Origin: Firmicutes bacterium UBA6648
GTDB lineage: Bacteria; Bacillota; Clostridia; Peptostreptococcales; Anaerovoracaceae
DNA: 7,992 nt
Assembly (NCBI GenBank): GCA_002455605.1
Contig: DKLE01000036.1
Location: forward strand, 1 to 7,992
Direction of reading: 5' to 3'
Below are positions 7,399 through 7,992 of this stretch, piece by piece (positions within the stretch are counted from its first letter, which is position 1; each line of letters opens with the position of its first letter). The translations under genes were made by a program, and so were the position numbers. The notes beneath the pieces are model-generated. The model saw only the letters and a list, made by a program, of their open reading frames with translations. It had not been told where the DNA came from and ran no database searches.

Positions 7399-7992
7399 GA
7401 TTTAAACCTCCAGTAATCATATTCTCTAATATGATTTGATTTCTTTTATTGTTTTCTTTAATTAATAATTGAAGTAATCTTTTTTCTCTCATCATCAATT
7501 CATTAAGAGCCACAGTTTGTTCCTGCATACTCATATCCGGAAGCATAATCTCAAATTCTTTAAAAGCAGATGTTTTAAGAATTTGAATTGCAGTACCTCT
7601 TGCTTCTCTCATATATTGCTTTTTCATTTTATTGCTATTGAGATACAAGCTTAAATAAGATGGTAAAATATCATTACTATTAATTCTTATTACTACGAAA
7701 AGAGATGGTATCAATATCCCTTCACTTGCTTCATCTATTGTAATTGATGTAAAAGGCATACTGAGTCGAACAACAATATCACCTTTTGAAGTAATATATT
7801 TACTTTCAATTTTTTCACTTGCTTTAAAGGAATCAAGTTCTTCTTTCACTAGATAACCGTCTTCATCAAAGCTCTTTAAAGTAAGAATACGATATTGAAT
7901 TGCATCCACATCACCTGGTGGAGCTTCTTTTCTTTTAATTACTTGACCTGTTGTAATACTCGATATATCTCCTAGTTTTACAATTTTAATAA
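7388..7992 (-). CDS. Single-TRD 'half' specificity subunit, N-terminus outside the window
   Basis: A second, shorter HsdS-like protein directly upstream of hsdM. The frame stays open to the window edge, with 200 residues visible; a GTG at 7909 is internal, because the codons before it read KIVKLGDISSITTGQ, the usual beginning of a target recognition domain. Only a few residues should therefore be missing at the N-terminus. One TRD (visible residues about 3-150) is followed by one conserved helix (about 155-192) opened by LPDMSMQEQ, the normal TRD-to-helix junction. There is no second TRD: the gene ends shortly after ENMITGG. The helix differs clearly from both helices of the downstream hsdS, so this is not a recent duplicate. 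Single-TRD S proteins of some systems dimerise to recognise a palindromic split site. It may serve the downstream hsdM or belong to a further system upstream; this cannot be settled here. Confidence 0.88.
   Translation of the reverse strand, partial: IKIVKLGDISSITTGQVIKRKEAPPGDVDAIQYRILTLKSFDEDGYLVKEELDSFKASEKIESKYITSKGDIVVRLSMPFTSITIDEASEGILIPSLFVVIRINSNDILPSYLSLYLNSNKMKKQYMREARGTAIQILKTSAFKEFEIMLPDMSMQEQTVALNELMMREKRLLQLLIKENNKRNQIILENMITGGLNHGD
7407..7411 (-). promoter_or_regulatory. Ribosome binding site of hsdM inside the half-S gene
   Basis: GGAGG lies within the last codons of the half-S reading frame and 8 bp before ATG 7398. Because the half-S stop (7390-7388) falls beyond the hsdM start, hsdM translation is likely to be coupled to that of the half-S protein. 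Confidence 0.6.

Noticed and set aside
7388..7909. Reading the half-S gene as a complete 173-residue protein starting at GTG 7909
   Set aside because: The frame continues upstream to the window edge with typical TRD N-terminal sequence (KIVKLGDIS), and no good RBS precedes GTG 7909, so the true start is outside the window.
4613..7992. Phase-variable shufflon of hsdS genes
   Set aside because: The two S genes lie in the same direction, their conserved helices differ, no inverted or long direct repeats were seen between them, and no recombinase gene is in the window.

Overview
The window is AT-rich, with strong Shine-Dalgarno sequences (AGAGGTGAT, GGAGG, AGGCGG) and many AAA, ATA, AGA and TTA codons. 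This suggests a low-GC Firmicute, probably of clostridial type; the exact taxon cannot be read from the sequence. Every gene I can support lies on the minus strand, so transcription runs from high to low coordinates.

Right and centre (about 7992 down to 718): a complete type I restriction-modification operon. In order of transcription it holds a single-TRD 'half' specificity protein (N-terminus outside the window), the methyltransferase hsdM, a full two-TRD hsdS, the motor/nuclease hsdR, and a small YgjP/DUF45-type zinc metallopeptidase. Junctions are very tight: an 11-bp overlap, a 14-bp gap, a 4-bp gap and a 9-bp gap. Stop codons sit in or beside the next gene's ribosome binding site, which points to one translationally coupled transcript. 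The promoter must lie beyond position 7992. HsdM and HsdS should form the modification enzyme and HsdR should add ATP-dependent translocation and cleavage. The half-S may give the same HsdM a second specificity, and the peptidase may be an accessory factor; both of these are inferences.

Left (717 down to 488): a 230-bp intergenic stretch with two unexplained elements. One is a well-formed intrinsic terminator facing the plus strand, opposite to all genes, preceded by a weak promoter-like sequence; it may end a small plus-strand RNA. The other is a start-less 30-codon minus-strand reading frame that looks like the C-terminal tail of a lost gene.

Far left (487 to 1): the first 162 codons of an unrecognised protein on the minus strand, running off the window. 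The remnant plus this gene may be an older locus beside which the restriction-modification operon was inserted.

The operon is a known class of defence system. Its less ordinary parts are the S-M-S-R order, the operon-linked peptidase and the left boundary. No CRISPR array, tRNA, rRNA or insertion sequence was seen.
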